IMG/VR virus record: IMGVR_UViG_3300018962_000001
Span: 62,001 to 126,000 of that record
DNA length: 64,000 nucleotides
From: a virus
Reading direction: 5' to 3' (one strand)
Shown here: piece by piece, positions 26,134 to 34,904 of the stretch
Position numbering within the stretch: position 1 is the first letter of the stretch
Layout of the letters: each line of letters starts with the position of its first letter
Notes under the pieces: model-generated
Seen by the model: the letters and a program-made list of their open reading frames with translations, nothing else
Databases searched by the model: none
Told to the model about the DNA's origin: nothing
Program-made: the position numbers and the translations under genes

Positions 26134-26867
26134 GCGAGTGGCTCCACTGGACCCATATCACCAGCTACCGCGAGGAACGCTGGACCGCGGCACTCTATGA
26201 TCCGACGACTGAGCGCATGATCACGGCGGTTGTCCATGCCATCGGGCGCATGCGGCAATCCGAGTCCGAGGGCACGTTTACGGCCTGGATCAACTGGGGA
26301 ACGGACGCCTTGCCCGAACGGCCCACGAAACCGCTCAAGGATCGGCAGGCGGCGCAGCGCTGGTGTGAACGCCGGTTGCAACGAGTCGGTGTCACCAACC
26401 AGGATACAAAATCACAGGAGACTCCCCCGATGGATGAAGTAAGCCCGCGATCGCTCGCCCAGGCCCAGCTCATTGCCGCAGAGGCCGTGCTTGCCAAACG
26501 CCAGCAAACCGTGAGCCTGGTTGCGACGCGCGATGAGAAAGGGACCAGCGATCATGGTGGAGGAACCTCTCTGGAGACGGCCCTGCACGAGTATGCCGTA
26601 GCCTGGGATGCTCGTGAGCGGGTGCTGACCCGGTGTAGTCAGATCGATGCGGAGTCGATTGATTGGACTCGGCATTTGTGGAGCGTTCTGGAGCAGTTTC
26701 GTGCCGTGATCCGGCAACGCCAGATTGATCCGGCGGCGGCGGTGGTCTTTATCACCGGAGAGCTTACTGTGTCGATCGATTTTGGCCCAGGCCAGCCGCA
26801 GGTGACCGGACGAGACCTCTTTGATGTCTTGGGCGCATTAACAGCGCTGGAGGAGGATTTGGCATGA
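26130..26867 (+). CDS. hypothetical protein
   Basis: A 245-residue protein, helical after residue 95, coupled by ATGA. A (CGG)4 run encodes AAA near 207. No family recognised. Confidence 0.6.
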   Translation: MSEWLHWTHITSYREERWTAALYDPTTERMITAVVHAIGRMRQSESEGTFTAWINWGTDALPERPTKPLKDRQAAQRWCERRLQRVGVTNQDTKSQETPPMDEVSPRSLAQAQLIAAEAVLAKRQQTVSLVATRDEKGTSDHGGGTSLETALHEYAVAWDARERVLTRCSQIDAESIDWTRHLWSVLEQFRAVIRQRQIDPAAAVVFITGELTVSIDFGPGQPQVTGRDLFDVLGALTALEEDLA

Positions 26868-27196
26868 CACGCATTTCCCGGCGGCGGCGGTGGTGGCAAT
26901 GGTGGAACCTTCGTATCGGTGGTCGGCTGCACATCGATTGGGAGGATGGCAGGCAGATGCATCTGCTGGTCGGCGATACGCTGCGGTTGGCGATGACCTG
27001 CGACACCTGCCATGTCGATATACTGGTGTACTCGTTTGAGCCGCACGCGGTTGCGCCGTGGCACCGTTGGCGGGAATCGGTGCGATTGAAGGCGGTTGCC
27101 GAGGCCGTGCCGCATGGCGAACCCTGCCGGAGCCTGGGAAAGCAAACGCCCCGAAAGTCCTGGATCTGGGCCAATTCGGACGAATCGCATGAGTGA
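26864..27196 (+). CDS. hypothetical protein with basic/Trp N-terminus
   Basis: A 110-residue protein starting RISRRRRWWQWW, partly encoded by a (CGG)4 run. CDTCH near residue 46 may bind metal. ATGA coupling on its upstream side. Confidence 0.6.
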   Translation: MTRISRRRRWWQWWNLRIGGRLHIDWEDGRQMHLLVGDTLRLAMTCDTCHVDILVYSFEPHAVAPWHRWRESVRLKAVAEAVPHGEPCRSLGKQTPRKSWIWANSDESHE

Positions 27197-27758
27197 TACC
27201 TGGATTGCGGTTGTTCCGCTCGATCCGGGGACGGAGGCCGAAGATCGCGTGTCTGGTGGCGTGGTGCTGGCGCGGCTCCGTGAGTCCCTGTGGTATCGAT
27301 TCCAAACGCACTGCTTCCCGCAGGTGGTCGGCCAGTGGTGGTATGGAACCGTGCAGTTGTATCTGCATCGCCCCCCCCGGTCGGATGATCTCCTACCGCC
27401 GCCGCCGCCGCAGATGCGCCTCAGTAGTACGGAAGCGGCGAGAGACATTCAGGCGCGGTGGGGCAGCTATTCCGGGGCGGAAGCAACCCAGCGCATCCGC
27501 CGGTTTGATCTTGATCGCGTCTGGACGCGCGCGCTGCTTCAGCAGCGGTGGACGGGACGTTCCCAGGCGGTCGATCGGGCACAATACACGGTATGGCAAA
27601 CCTTTTGTTGGGATGCACTGTATCCCATCGTGGTGCAGGGTCGCCCGATTCACCTGCGCCTGGGAGTGCATGCCACGGAACTCCCAGAACCTGATCCGAT
27701 GATCCTTGAAGGGCTGCGGGTCCGGGTCAGTGGTTGGGTCGAGGAGGTCACCGAATGA
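27189..27758 (+). CDS. hypothetical protein
   Basis: A 189-residue protein. A (CCG)5 run encodes PPPPP near residue 75. No family recognised. Overlaps both neighbours. Confidence 0.6.
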   Translation: MSDTWIAVVPLDPGTEAEDRVSGGVVLARLRESLWYRFQTHCFPQVVGQWWYGTVQLYLHRPPRSDDLLPPPPPQMRLSSTEAARDIQARWGSYSGAEATQRIRRFDLDRVWTRALLQQRWTGRSQAVDRAQYTVWQTFCWDALYPIVVQGRPIHLRLGVHATELPEPDPMILEGLRVRVSGWVEEVTE

Positions 27759-28150
27759 GCCACTCCCCCGATGATCGTACGCTCCTGAGCCGCCTGTGGG
27801 CCGGACCAGATTTAGGCGTGATCGACGCCTTGGAAGATCGCCTCCGCGCGTCTCGGCGCGGACGGATACCGATGCAGATTCTGCTCGCGCTCCGGGCGGC
27901 ATGGGTGGAAAACCGGCGGCTCCGCCAGCAGGTTGAGGAGCTGCAACGCCTCCATGCCCTGACGAGTCATGGACACCACTGGTTCCCCTTAACCCGGCCA
28001 CCCTATGGCCCATTCGGCTCCGATGCGCCCGATCGACCGATCACGCTCTACGTGCTCACCGAGAATCGGGCAGTCGCGATCTGTGATCTTGGACCGGGCG
28101 ATAGCCTGGTGGTCGGACGCGCCCCAGCCCCTGATCTTCCTACCGATTAA
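27755..28150 (+). CDS. hypothetical protein
   Basis: A 131-residue protein with a central coiled-coil-like helix and a beta-rich end. Coupled by ATGA. Last gene of the run from 23795. Confidence 0.6.
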   Translation: MSHSPDDRTLLSRLWAGPDLGVIDALEDRLRASRRGRIPMQILLALRAAWVENRRLRQQVEELQRLHALTSHGHHWFPLTRPPYGPFGSDAPDRPITLYVLTENRAVAICDLGPGDSLVVGRAPAPDLPTD

Positions 28151-28157
28151 TCACCCC

Positions 28158-28186
28158 TTGACATATGCTTATCTCTGCGCTAAGCT
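28158..28186 (+). promoter_or_regulatory. sigma70-type promoter with GCGC motif
   Basis: TTGACA at 28158, 17-base spacer ending CTGCGC, TAAGCT at 28181. Followed by a leader of about 195 bases. Confidence 0.85.
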
Positions 28187-28189
28187 GCT

Positions 28190-28385
28190 CCCATCATCGG
28201 ACGGCGGAGTGGCAGACGGAGGCCCATCCCTTATCGCCAGCGGCAGACGAGCAGGCCAAGGCGGACGACTCCGAACCGGACGGCCCAGGCAATCGGGAGG
28301 TCTTGGCTGGGGGCAGGCACGGCGTCTGTACGCCGTTCGTTCGGATCACCGGACCTCCCATCCGATCTGTTATGGTGGGGAACCT
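28190..28385 (+). other. long structured 5' leader
   Basis: No convincing reading frame. GC-rich with inverted repeats, including ACGGCG/CGCCGT around TCTGTA at about 28319-28336. It separates the promoter from the ATG at 28386 and could hold a regulatory RNA fold. I cannot assign it to a riboswitch class. Confidence 0.45.
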
Positions 28386-28910
28386 ATGATCACCTATCGC
28401 TTTATCTCATGCTCGGCGGCCCAGCAGTTTAAGGATGTTATGCTGGTTGCCACTATTCTGCGGGCAAAAGGGTATCTTGTCGATACCGATACCACAGCGG
28501 GAACGATCTCCTTTGATTCGTCCTACGCTATCCCGCTGCTCCGTTCAATCATAAAAAGTCGCCCGCTGCGCGCGGTTCTGGTGCCGACCGATCACGCTTT
28601 GGTCAATCTGGCGCGGTCGGAATCCGAATGGGATTCCGTGCCACGCTGGTATGCCCTTACCCAAACCGGGGCCAGCCGACACTATCTGCCGGACACGCCC
28701 TGGTATTTGGTTGTCCGCGATCCTGCGCCAAATGCGGAGCTTGCCCGCCAGGTCGCCCTGGCCCATATTGGCGACGGGGATGGCGATTCCTACTTGCAGG
28801 AGGAGCTTGATCACCTTCAGATCGTCAGTTATAGCGATCTCACGCGGTACCACATCGATCTGGAGCATTTGCGTAACGCGCAGGTTCGATCCTGGTATGT
28901 CGTTGAGTAA
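28386..28910 (+). CDS. hypothetical protein
   Basis: A 174-residue alpha/beta protein with TGGGGAAC before the ATG. No family recognised. First gene behind the long leader. Confidence 0.65.
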   Translation: MITYRFISCSAAQQFKDVMLVATILRAKGYLVDTDTTAGTISFDSSYAIPLLRSIIKSRPLRAVLVPTDHALVNLARSESEWDSVPRWYALTQTGASRHYLPDTPWYLVVRDPAPNAELARQVALAHIGDGDGDSYLQEELDHLQIVSYSDLTRYHIDLEHLRNAQVRSWYVVE

Positions 28911-28931
28911 CGGGCACGTGGGAGGATTCTC

Positions 28932-29186
28932 ATGGCAAGTCCATACACCTTTACGCGAGCAACAGAACTCGCCAAAAACTTCTTCTTGCACGATCGCCAC
29001 GGCACGATTGCGGATATGTACACCTCAGAATTGTGGGTTGCCCAGATCGTGTATGCCCTCAATTTTGTCGCGCTGATCCGAAAGATCCTGCGTATGCCCC
29101 TGCAACCGGAGGCGCGGGACCAGATGATTTTGGAAGAAGTGAGAAACTGGTTGAGTCCGCCGCCGCCGGGCTTCGAGGAGGAATAG
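28932..29186 (+). CDS. hypothetical protein
   Basis: An 84-residue helical protein with GGGAGGATT before the ATG. (CCG)4 encodes PPPP near its end. Confidence 0.6.
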   Translation: MASPYTFTRATELAKNFFLHDRHGTIADMYTSELWVAQIVYALNFVALIRKILRMPLQPEARDQMILEEVRNWLSPPPPGFEEE

Positions 29187-29513
29187 ATGAAAGTCTTAAT
29201 GACCGCCGATCTCGTGGAATCGAACCGGAAGCGATTGCAGCATATCTATCCCCTCCCGGTGGGGCTATTGGAGCGGGCAGATCCAGAAGGGCTGCATATT
29301 TTCTGTCGAACCTTTCTCCATGATACGGGGAAGGTGGTGACGATGCGCGGCACGCTGCTGGTGAAGCTTATCGATCAGGACGCTCCGTTCATGGTTGAGT
29401 TTGTGGATATTGAGCTGGATGTGTATAACCGCACGCTTGGGCCACAAGCGTTTGCCGATCTTGTGGCCCAGATGGAAGCCGCGATCGAGACCGAATCGCA
29501 GGAGCCAGCATGA
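29187..29513 (+). CDS. hypothetical protein
   Basis: A 108-residue alpha/beta protein with GAGGAGGAA directly upstream. No family recognised. Confidence 0.6.
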   Translation: MKVLMTADLVESNRKRLQHIYPLPVGLLERADPEGLHIFCRTFLHDTGKVVTMRGTLLVKLIDQDAPFMVEFVDIELDVYNRTLGPQAFADLVAQMEAAIETESQEPA

Positions 29514-29845
29514 TCGATTGGAAGGCAAAGTATCTGGAGGCAGACGCGGAGCGCGAACGGCTCGAACGCGCGCTGGCAACCGAACGTGGCCGACTTGCGC
29601 CAGCGGTCCCCCGAATCGTTGATGTTGAGTTAGAATCCCGGCTGACAGAGCTGGTGGAGCAGTACAACCGAATCTTTGCGATTCTGCGGTCGCATGGCCT
29701 GGAAACCTATGGACGTACCCAGGGATCGGTGCTTGTGTGGTACTACAAACTCCACGGTGTCGAGTATGGCGACTATGTGGATGAGTGGGCTGCCCTAAAC
29801 GCGCTGATTGCGCATGTCGCCGGGCAGAGCCTCATCGAAATGTAA
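29510..29845 (+). CDS. hypothetical coiled-coil protein
   Basis: A 111-residue protein whose first 30 residues form a charged helix. ATGA-coupled to the gene before. No family recognised. Confidence 0.6.
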   Translation: MIDWKAKYLEADAERERLERALATERGRLAPAVPRIVDVELESRLTELVEQYNRIFAILRSHGLETYGRTQGSVLVWYYKLHGVEYGDYVDEWAALNALIAHVAGQSLIEM

Positions 29846-29856
29846 TGGGAGTCAGC

Positions 29857-30135
29857 ATGCCCCAGTTTGTCACCCATGCCATCCAGATCTGCGGCATCGC
29901 GCCGGATGACGTGCCGCAGCAGCTCGACCTGCTGAACAATGACGAGGGGGACGGTCCTTTTCTGCTTCGGCTGTGGGCGTTGTCCTTTGAGTCGCGCGGG
30001 TATTTGGTGCGGCAGCATGGCGAGCACGTGTATCAACTGCGCCGGGAAACCGCCCAGGCGACCCACGTGTACTATCTCCGGTTGGTTGCGATCTTAGACG
30101 AACGAACACTGGAATGGGATCATCATACCCCTTGA
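29857..30135 (+). CDS. hypothetical protein
   Basis: A 92-residue protein. GGGAG lies 5 bases before the ATG at 29857; an in-frame ATG at 29845 overlapping the previous stop is the alternative. Its stop overlaps the next promoter. Confidence 0.55.
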   Translation: MPQFVTHAIQICGIAPDDVPQQLDLLNNDEGDGPFLLRLWALSFESRGYLVRQHGEHVYQLRRETAQATHVYYLRLVAILDERTLEWDHHTP

Positions 30136-30160
30136 CTTGTGCTTATCTATGCGCTATGAT
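30132..30160 (+). promoter_or_regulatory. sigma70-type promoter with GCGC motif
   Basis: TTGACT at 30132, 17-base spacer ending ATGCGC, TATGAT at 30155. Followed by a structured leader of about 110 bases. Confidence 0.85.
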
Positions 30161-30164
30161 GGCT

Positions 30165-30270
30165 CCATCAAGCATCGCCGGGTAGCCAGGGCATCACCGG
30201 CGGGGCAGGCTGGAGTCCTGGGGTGGCTGGGCCACCGGAGCCGTATCCGGTGGCATCTCAATCGAAGGAG
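30165..30270 (+). other. structured 5' leader
   Basis: GC-rich leader with a strong hairpin, GCCACCGGA/TCCGGTGGC around a 6-base loop at about 30231-30254. No gene seen. Confidence 0.45.
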
Positions 30271-30277
30271 CGATGGC

Positions 30278-30661
30278 ATGTTTGCAGGGATGCTGGAAGG
30301 CCATGATTGCATTGTGATTTTGCACGATCGCGAAACGGGGCGGTATCATCCGGCGCTCTATGTAGAGTCGCCGCTACCGGGACCGCCAGAGCCGCGCAGC
30401 TTTGTCCGATTGAAGTCGAAGATGCACCACACGACCGGATTTGAGTCACTTACCGAGGCGCAGGCGGAAGTTGACCGGATGAATACCATCTTCGCCGATA
30501 AGGGCTGGGGCACGGTTCCCGACTCGAATAGGTGTCTCCTGCCGATCGCATGGTCCGGCTGGAATGATGGCGAAGGGGCCGCGACCTGGGTACTGCCCGA
30601 CTGGATCGCGCTAGACCGCACGATCGGCGATTTTCTGGAAACGGAGCCGATCGGAATCTAA
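30278..30661 (+). CDS. hypothetical protein
   Basis: A 127-residue protein. GAAGGAG precedes the ATG at 30278. No family recognised. Its stop TAA overlaps the next small frame (TAATG). Confidence 0.6.
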   Translation: MFAGMLEGHDCIVILHDRETGRYHPALYVESPLPGPPEPRSFVRLKSKMHHTTGFESLTEAQAEVDRMNTIFADKGWGTVPDSNRCLLPIAWSGWNDGEGAATWVLPDWIALDRTIGDFLETEPIGI

Positions 30662-30795
30662 TGGCGAATGTTTCGCAAGTCCGTTTCACCAAACGGCGGG
30701 ACTGGCCCTCCAAGGGGCTGGGTGGCAGCAGGCCCATCGAATACCTGCGACGATCGAGCCGCCTTCGGGCGGATTCGGCGGTCACAGAGCCATGA
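30661..30795 (+). CDS. small basic protein
   Basis: A 44-codon frame opening with TAATG coupling and ending CCATGA at 30793. The product is very basic (KRRDW, YLRRSSRLR). No clear ribosome site, so it depends on coupling. It fills an otherwise empty 160-base interval. Confidence 0.4.
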   Translation: MANVSQVRFTKRRDWPSKGLGGSRPIEYLRRSSRLRADSAVTEP

Positions 30796-30823
30796 TCGTT
30801 GCTCTACAGATACGGAGAAGCAT

Positions 30824-31141
30824 ATGGCACCACACCAGAAACAGGCGGATACCGTCTCGCAGGATTTCCCCTATATCCGCCTGTGGGGTCGGATGATGGG
30901 GAGCATGTCCTATTACATCGAGGATCAGCTGCGCCTGGCACGGCGCACGAATGCCCCCGTGAACGCCACCTATTATCGCGAGGGCCATCCTCGGAATAAT
31001 GGCTGGCAGACCACGGACGATATTTCCAACTGGCAGACGCGGCGCTACCTGGGGCTGCGGGAACTGACACCGGCAGAGATCGCCGCGATCGAGGTTCAGT
31101 CGGCGAAGGATGAGGAGGCAGGACGTGCCCTCCCCGCCTAA
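30824..31141 (+). CDS. hypothetical protein
   Basis: A 105-residue protein with GGAGAAG before the ATG at 30824. No family recognised. Confidence 0.6.
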   Translation: MAPHQKQADTVSQDFPYIRLWGRMMGSMSYYIEDQLRLARRTNAPVNATYYREGHPRNNGWQTTDDISNWQTRRYLGLRELTPAEIAAIEVQSAKDEEAGRALPA

Positions 31142-31361
31142 CCATCGTCCACCGCGCCTGAGCCATCCCTTCGTGGTATGGATGGCACTCGTGCTCATCC
31201 TCGGCGGGAGTATTGCGATTGAAGTCGCAATCAATCAACCATTTGTGAGTGTGGGGGGATTGATTCTCGCGCTTGTGCTTGCGTTGGGCGCGGCCCTCCG
31301 CCGGGCACAGCTCCGTGGTGATTTCGATCCTTCGGCGAACCGAGGAGACGACCCACTATGA
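31125..31361 (+). CDS. small two-span membrane protein
   Basis: A 78-residue protein with hydrophobic segments at about 16-35 and 42-58. GTG at 31125 follows GAGGAGGCAGGAC; an ATG at 31110 overlaps the ribosome site and is less likely. Confidence 0.55.
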   Translation: MPSPPNHRPPRLSHPFVVWMALVLILGGSIAIEVAINQPFVSVGGLILALVLALGAALRRAQLRGDFDPSANRGDDPL

Positions 31362-31597
31362 TTCAGGTGATCATTTATGACTGGGATCGCGGGTGGGAGG
31401 CTGAACCGCGATTTGCGGGAGCGATGCTGCAAGAAACGGGAGATACAGGGTTTGTGTGGGTGATTACGATCACCTCGCTCGATCATCTGTTGGAGATTGC
31501 GCACCACTATGGAGCCATTGCTCTCGTTCGGCCCAAGGAGTCGGGGCAGAACTGGATTCTCATGGTTACCCGGTATAGCAGGTTCAGTCAACGCTAA
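31358..31597 (+). CDS. hypothetical protein
   Basis: A 79-residue alpha/beta protein coupled by ATGA. No family recognised. Confidence 0.6.
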   Translation: MIQVIIYDWDRGWEAEPRFAGAMLQETGDTGFVWVITITSLDHLLEIAHHYGAIALVRPKESGQNWILMVTRYSRFSQR

Positions 31598-31605
31598 GGA
31601 GCAGT

Positions 31606-31989
31606 ATGAGTACCGGATCATATGTCGTTCATGGCCCCACACGGCGGCGGGTCCGGCTGGATGTTCTCGACTTTCGCGAGGATGGGCAGGACCGGGTGGT
31701 GTTCACGGTGCGGAGCTTGCCCGTCGATGCCCACGCATCGACGGCCTATTCCTCCCGGCAGCTTGGGCGGTATCACTACCACGGTGCGGATTTCGCCGCC
31801 GCCGCCGCCGCGATGCTTCAGGCAAGTGGGCTGGCATCGATCGTCTATCCTCGGCCCTTTGAGCCGTTTATGCCCCCGGAGATGCGCGCGTGGAACGCCC
31901 AGCGGATGGATGAGATCGAGTCCCGCGCCCGGCGGATGCGCGGGCTGATGAAGCGTCCAACTGCCCGGACGCCTGAGGAGACCCTATGA
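31606..31989 (+). CDS. hypothetical protein
   Basis: A 127-residue protein with AAGGAG before the ATG. (GCC)6 encodes an alanine tract near residue 64; the last 35 residues are a basic helix. Confidence 0.6.
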   Translation: MSTGSYVVHGPTRRRVRLDVLDFREDGQDRVVFTVRSLPVDAHASTAYSSRQLGRYHYHGADFAAAAAAMLQASGLASIVYPRPFEPFMPPEMRAWNAQRMDEIESRARRMRGLMKRPTARTPEETL

Positions 31990-32261
31990 TCGGCACAATT
32001 GCCTTTGATGTGAACCAGCGACGACCAGGGTGTGTGATCATCCAGCGTCTATATGGAGCGGACCTTGCCGACTTTCAGCGGCACTTCCCCGTGGAAACCT
32101 GGCTGTTAAGCCCAACGCCTACAATGGCGCTCTTTGCCGTTGAGAACGAGCAGCAGCTCCTCGCGTTAGCACATATGGCTGGGCGTGCGGTCCAGAAAGC
32201 CCCCGCCGATTGCAAGGACGTGGACAATGGCCCTGATCCAGACCCCAACCGGCACGTATGA
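31986..32261 (+). CDS. hypothetical protein
   Basis: A 91-residue protein coupled by ATGA; overlaps the next gene by 35 bases. No family recognised. Confidence 0.6.
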   Translation: MIGTIAFDVNQRRPGCVIIQRLYGADLADFQRHFPVETWLLSPTPTMALFAVENEQQLLALAHMAGRAVQKAPADCKDVDNGPDPDPNRHV

Positions 32262-32493
32262 TGATTCCGGCATCTATACCGCCTGGGATTTGGCGGGGGA
32301 TTGGTGGTGGAATGAGGCGGGGTATGAGGCGGTGATCGTGGGTGGGCGAACCCCTTACGAAACTGCGACCGCCACCACTGGGCGCTTCGTGCGGCTGTGG
32401 CGGCTTCGCTACTTGGGAGCGGGCCAACTCACCGACTGCTACCGTTACGTCGATCCTGAAACACCGATGCGGTTAGTCAAACTGCACCTATAA
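32227..32493 (+). CDS. hypothetical protein
   Basis: An 88-residue, Trp/Tyr-rich beta protein. AAGGACG precedes the ATG at 32227. Confidence 0.55.
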   Translation: MALIQTPTGTYDDSGIYTAWDLAGDWWWNEAGYEAVIVGGRTPYETATATTGRFVRLWRLRYLGAGQLTDCYRYVDPETPMRLVKLHL

Positions 32494-32502
32494 CCTGATT
32501 GG

Positions 32503-32697
32503 ATGACTATGATTATTCGGAATATGGCTCAATGCCGCCGGTGTGGGTCCGTGCTGGAATCGACGGCGACCTGGCCGCGCAGAACCTGTGCTTGCGGCCT
32601 CTTAACGATTGATGGGGCGACCGAGGAACTCCGCCGGACTGGGGACCCGGATGCCTTTATCGAATTGTCGATGATCCAAGATCGGGAATCCCCATGA
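32503..32697 (+). CDS. zinc-ribbon protein, tandem paralogue A
   Basis: A 64-residue protein with CRRCGSVLES near residue 11 and CAC near 29, followed by a DGATEELRR stretch. The next gene repeats the same order, so the two are a tandem duplication. Immunity-protein or adaptor roles are known for similar small zinc proteins, but I cannot assign one. Confidence 0.65.
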   Translation: MTMIIRNMAQCRRCGSVLESTATWPRRTCACGLLTIDGATEELRRTGDPDAFIELSMIQDRESP

Positions 32698-33053
32698 TTG
32701 TTGAAATCTTCCATAATCGCATTCAGTGCCGCCGGTGTGGCGGTGTGATCGAATCGTTGCACGTCAACGATTTTCGCTGGTGTCCCTGTCGCGCCGTTGC
32801 AGTTGATGGGGGGCATGAGTATCTGCGCTGGCTGGGGAATCGTGAAGACATTGTTGATCTGTCGGAGACGCGCGAGATCCCTGACGAGCAGTGGGAAGCC
32901 CAGATGGATGCCGATCTGAATGCCGAGGTTGCGGCTATCATTGGCGAGGTGGCATGCGATTCTGAACCGCGCCCTGATTTCCCCCGGTTTCGGGCCGCGC
33001 TTGCCGATCTGCTTGCCGATCGGCAACGTCACCCTCCTCGCACGAGCGAGTGA
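32694..33053 (+). CDS. zinc-ribbon protein, tandem paralogue B
   Basis: A 119-residue protein. CRRCGGVIES near residue 12, CPC near 30 and DGGHEYLRW match the preceding gene; an acidic helical tail of about 60 residues is added. ATGA-coupled to its paralogue. Confidence 0.65.
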   Translation: MIVEIFHNRIQCRRCGGVIESLHVNDFRWCPCRAVAVDGGHEYLRWLGNREDIVDLSETREIPDEQWEAQMDADLNAEVAAIIGEVACDSEPRPDFPRFRAALADLLADRQRHPPRTSE

Positions 33054-33060
33054 TCACTCC

Positions 33061-33089
33061 TTGACGTATGCTTGTATTTGCGCTACTGT
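33061..33089 (+). promoter_or_regulatory. sigma70-type promoter with GCGC motif
   Basis: TTGACG at 33061, 17-base spacer ending TTGCGC, TACTGT at 33084. Serves the ligase gene. Confidence 0.8.
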
Positions 33090-33117
33090 GAGGCATACCG
33101 AATCAGGAGGACTCACG

Positions 33118-34383
33118 ATGGCTGAGGTATTGGACTCCATCGCCCTGTACTGCGGTACGGGCGGATCAAACAAGGTCTGGGGAGCTGCGGTCGTGCAGGA
33201 CGGCGATACTGTCACGTATCTGTACTGCAACGGCGCGGTTGGTACGGCGATGACTCCCAAGATCGAACGCATGGCGGATTCTCCAACGGCCCGCAAGCAT
33301 TACGAAAAAAAGGTCCGCGAGAAGCGAGGCAAGGGCTACGTGCCGGTGGACCTGGGCGATCCCTTTTATGGTGTCGGTCGCGTGCTCGCGGCAGCCCATC
33401 CCGCGCTTGCGGACTCCGGCGGCGGCGGCGCAGCCAGCTATGTTGCCGAAACGGTGGCCCGCGATACGCGCGTGGTCGTGAGCCGCGTGTTGCCGGTGGA
33501 TGAGTCCCGCTTTGCGGCAGTGATGGCCGATCCCGCCTATGGCCTGACCGAGAAGGCCAACGGGAAGCGAGTCACGGTGGAGTGGACCGGCACGGAACTG
33601 CGCGCCTATAACCGGAAAGGCCAGCGCCTCCCGGTCGTGCCACGCGCGGCGGAATCCCTCCCCAGCATCGGCATCCCCTTTTTGATCGACGGTGAAGACA
33701 TCCCTGGCGGGGGATATGTCATGTTCGATCTCTTAGAGTTCAACGGCGGTTCGATCCGGCACCTGGAATTTGCGAGTCGGATTCGGACCTTAGCGCGGCT
33801 CGTGACCGAGGCCGGATTGCTGATCATGTATGGAGCGGAGGTCGCCGATAGCCTGAGCGATACGCCAGGGCTGGCGCTCCTCTCGCCGGTGACGAGCACC
33901 GACGAGAAACACTCCACCTTGCAGGCGATTCGGGCCGCGAACGGCGAGGGCGTGATCCTGCGGCGCATGGACGCGCCTTCGGTCGAGGGGAATAGTCGGG
34001 ACGAACTCAAATACAAGTTTACGCCGCAGATTGATGCGGCGGTGATCGGTATGAAACCTGGGCGTCAACATGGATCGCTGCGCCTGGGGCTGTATCGCCC
34101 TGATGGATCACTCATTGAGATCGGATTTGTGTATAACGGGTTAACAACCGCTGATCTCGAACACATCACCCAGCTCTATCTCAACGGCCAGGAGCCGGTG
34201 TTAGCGGTGAGCTTCCTGCAAGCACGCACCGTGGGTATCCGCCTGGTCGAGCCAACCACAACAATCGCCGATCTTCGCACCGATAAGAGAGCCAGAGATT
34301 GCACCACCGAGCAGCTGATCGAGATTTTAGGAGCCGATCGCGCCCCGTTGATCGCCGCAGCGCCTGCGGTTGTGCCGAATTGA
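33118..34383 (+). CDS. WGR-domain ATP-dependent polynucleotide ligase
   Basis: A 421-residue protein. Residues 1-75 look like a WGR domain ending in KGY. The nucleotidyltransferase core follows: TEKANGKR (motif I, likely AMP-accepting K146), FLIDGEDI and FDLLEFNG (motif III region), GEGVILRR (motif IV) and ELKYKF (motif V), then an OB-like C-terminal domain. DNA ligase motif I is normally KxDGxR; here Asn replaces Asp. A DNA ligase for phage replication or repair is most likely. RNA sealing is possible and would matter given the permuted tRNAs. GGAGGACTC precedes the ATG. Confidence 0.75.
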   Translation: MAEVLDSIALYCGTGGSNKVWGAAVVQDGDTVTYLYCNGAVGTAMTPKIERMADSPTARKHYEKKVREKRGKGYVPVDLGDPFYGVGRVLAAAHPALADSGGGGAASYVAETVARDTRVVVSRVLPVDESRFAAVMADPAYGLTEKANGKRVTVEWTGTELRAYNRKGQRLPVVPRAAESLPSIGIPFLIDGEDIPGGGYVMFDLLEFNGGSIRHLEFASRIRTLARLVTEAGLLIMYGAEVADSLSDTPGLALLSPVTSTDEKHSTLQAIRAANGEGVILRRMDAPSVEGNSRDELKYKFTPQIDAAVIGMKPGRQHGSLRLGLYRPDGSLIEIGFVYNGLTTADLEHITQLYLNGQEPVLAVSFLQARTVGIRLVEPTTTIADLRTDKRARDCTTEQLIEILGADRAPLIAAAPAVVPN

Positions 34384-34396
34384 TCGTATTCACCCC

Positions 34397-34425
34397 TTGA
34401 CATACGCTACATTCAGCGCTAATAT
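34397..34425 (+). promoter_or_regulatory. sigma70-type promoter with GCGC motif
   Basis: TTGACA at 34397, 17-base spacer ending CAGCGC, TAATAT at 34420. Followed by a 200-base leader. Confidence 0.85.
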
Positions 34426-34429
34426 ACTC

Positions 34430-34620
34430 GTATCCACACGGGCCACGGTGCTCTAGGGCGACGGGGAAGGGGAGCCTTCCCCCGATGATCAGGACAGGCG
34501 GAGAGACGCCGGGGTGTGGGAATGCACCTGCTCAGAGGCGTGGTTGGATCTACAACGCGGCTCCCTCATTCCAATAGGCGAGGCGGGTATTTACCCGCCT
34601 CGCTGCAATGAGAGGGGATG
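34430..34620 (+). other. structured 5' leader
   Basis: No gene seen. Contains a perfect hairpin, GCGAGGCGGGTA/TACCCGCCTCGC with a TT loop, at about 34579-34604, and a smaller GGGGA/TCCCC hairpin near 34470. Could regulate the gene at 34626; no T run follows. Confidence 0.45.
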
Positions 34621-34625
34621 TGGTG

Positions 34626-34904
34626 ATGGAGGATCGACAGCACTATCATATGTATATCCAGCGGGTCACGCCTCCACCGCTTCGATGGGAGGATGTCCGC
34701 TATTACGATCGTGCGCTGGCGCGCGTCGGATTTGCATTTGGTATCCCTACGGACAGGCCGGAGCGCGACTCTCCGCAGGGCATTGTGCTCGCTCGCTATT
34801 GTGGCCGGTCTCTGCGGTTAGCACGAGCATTACTGGCGGCCAATGGCCTCGCCATTGTTGAGGCGATTCTGATCCCCCAGGGTCAGGACGAAAGGAATGC
34901 ATGA
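34626..34904 (+). CDS. hypothetical protein
   Basis: A 92-residue protein; ATG at 34626 follows GAGAGGGGATG, with an in-frame ATG at 34608 as alternative. No family recognised. Confidence 0.55.
   Translation: MEDRQHYHMYIQRVTPPPLRWEDVRYYDRALARVGFAFGIPTDRPERDSPQGIVLARYCGRSLRLARALLAANGLAIVEAILIPQGQDERNA

Noticed and set aside
28165-28389. 74-codon frame in the leader at 28190
   Set aside because: Its start lies within the promoter spacer, it has no ribosome site, and the sequence looks like structured leader.
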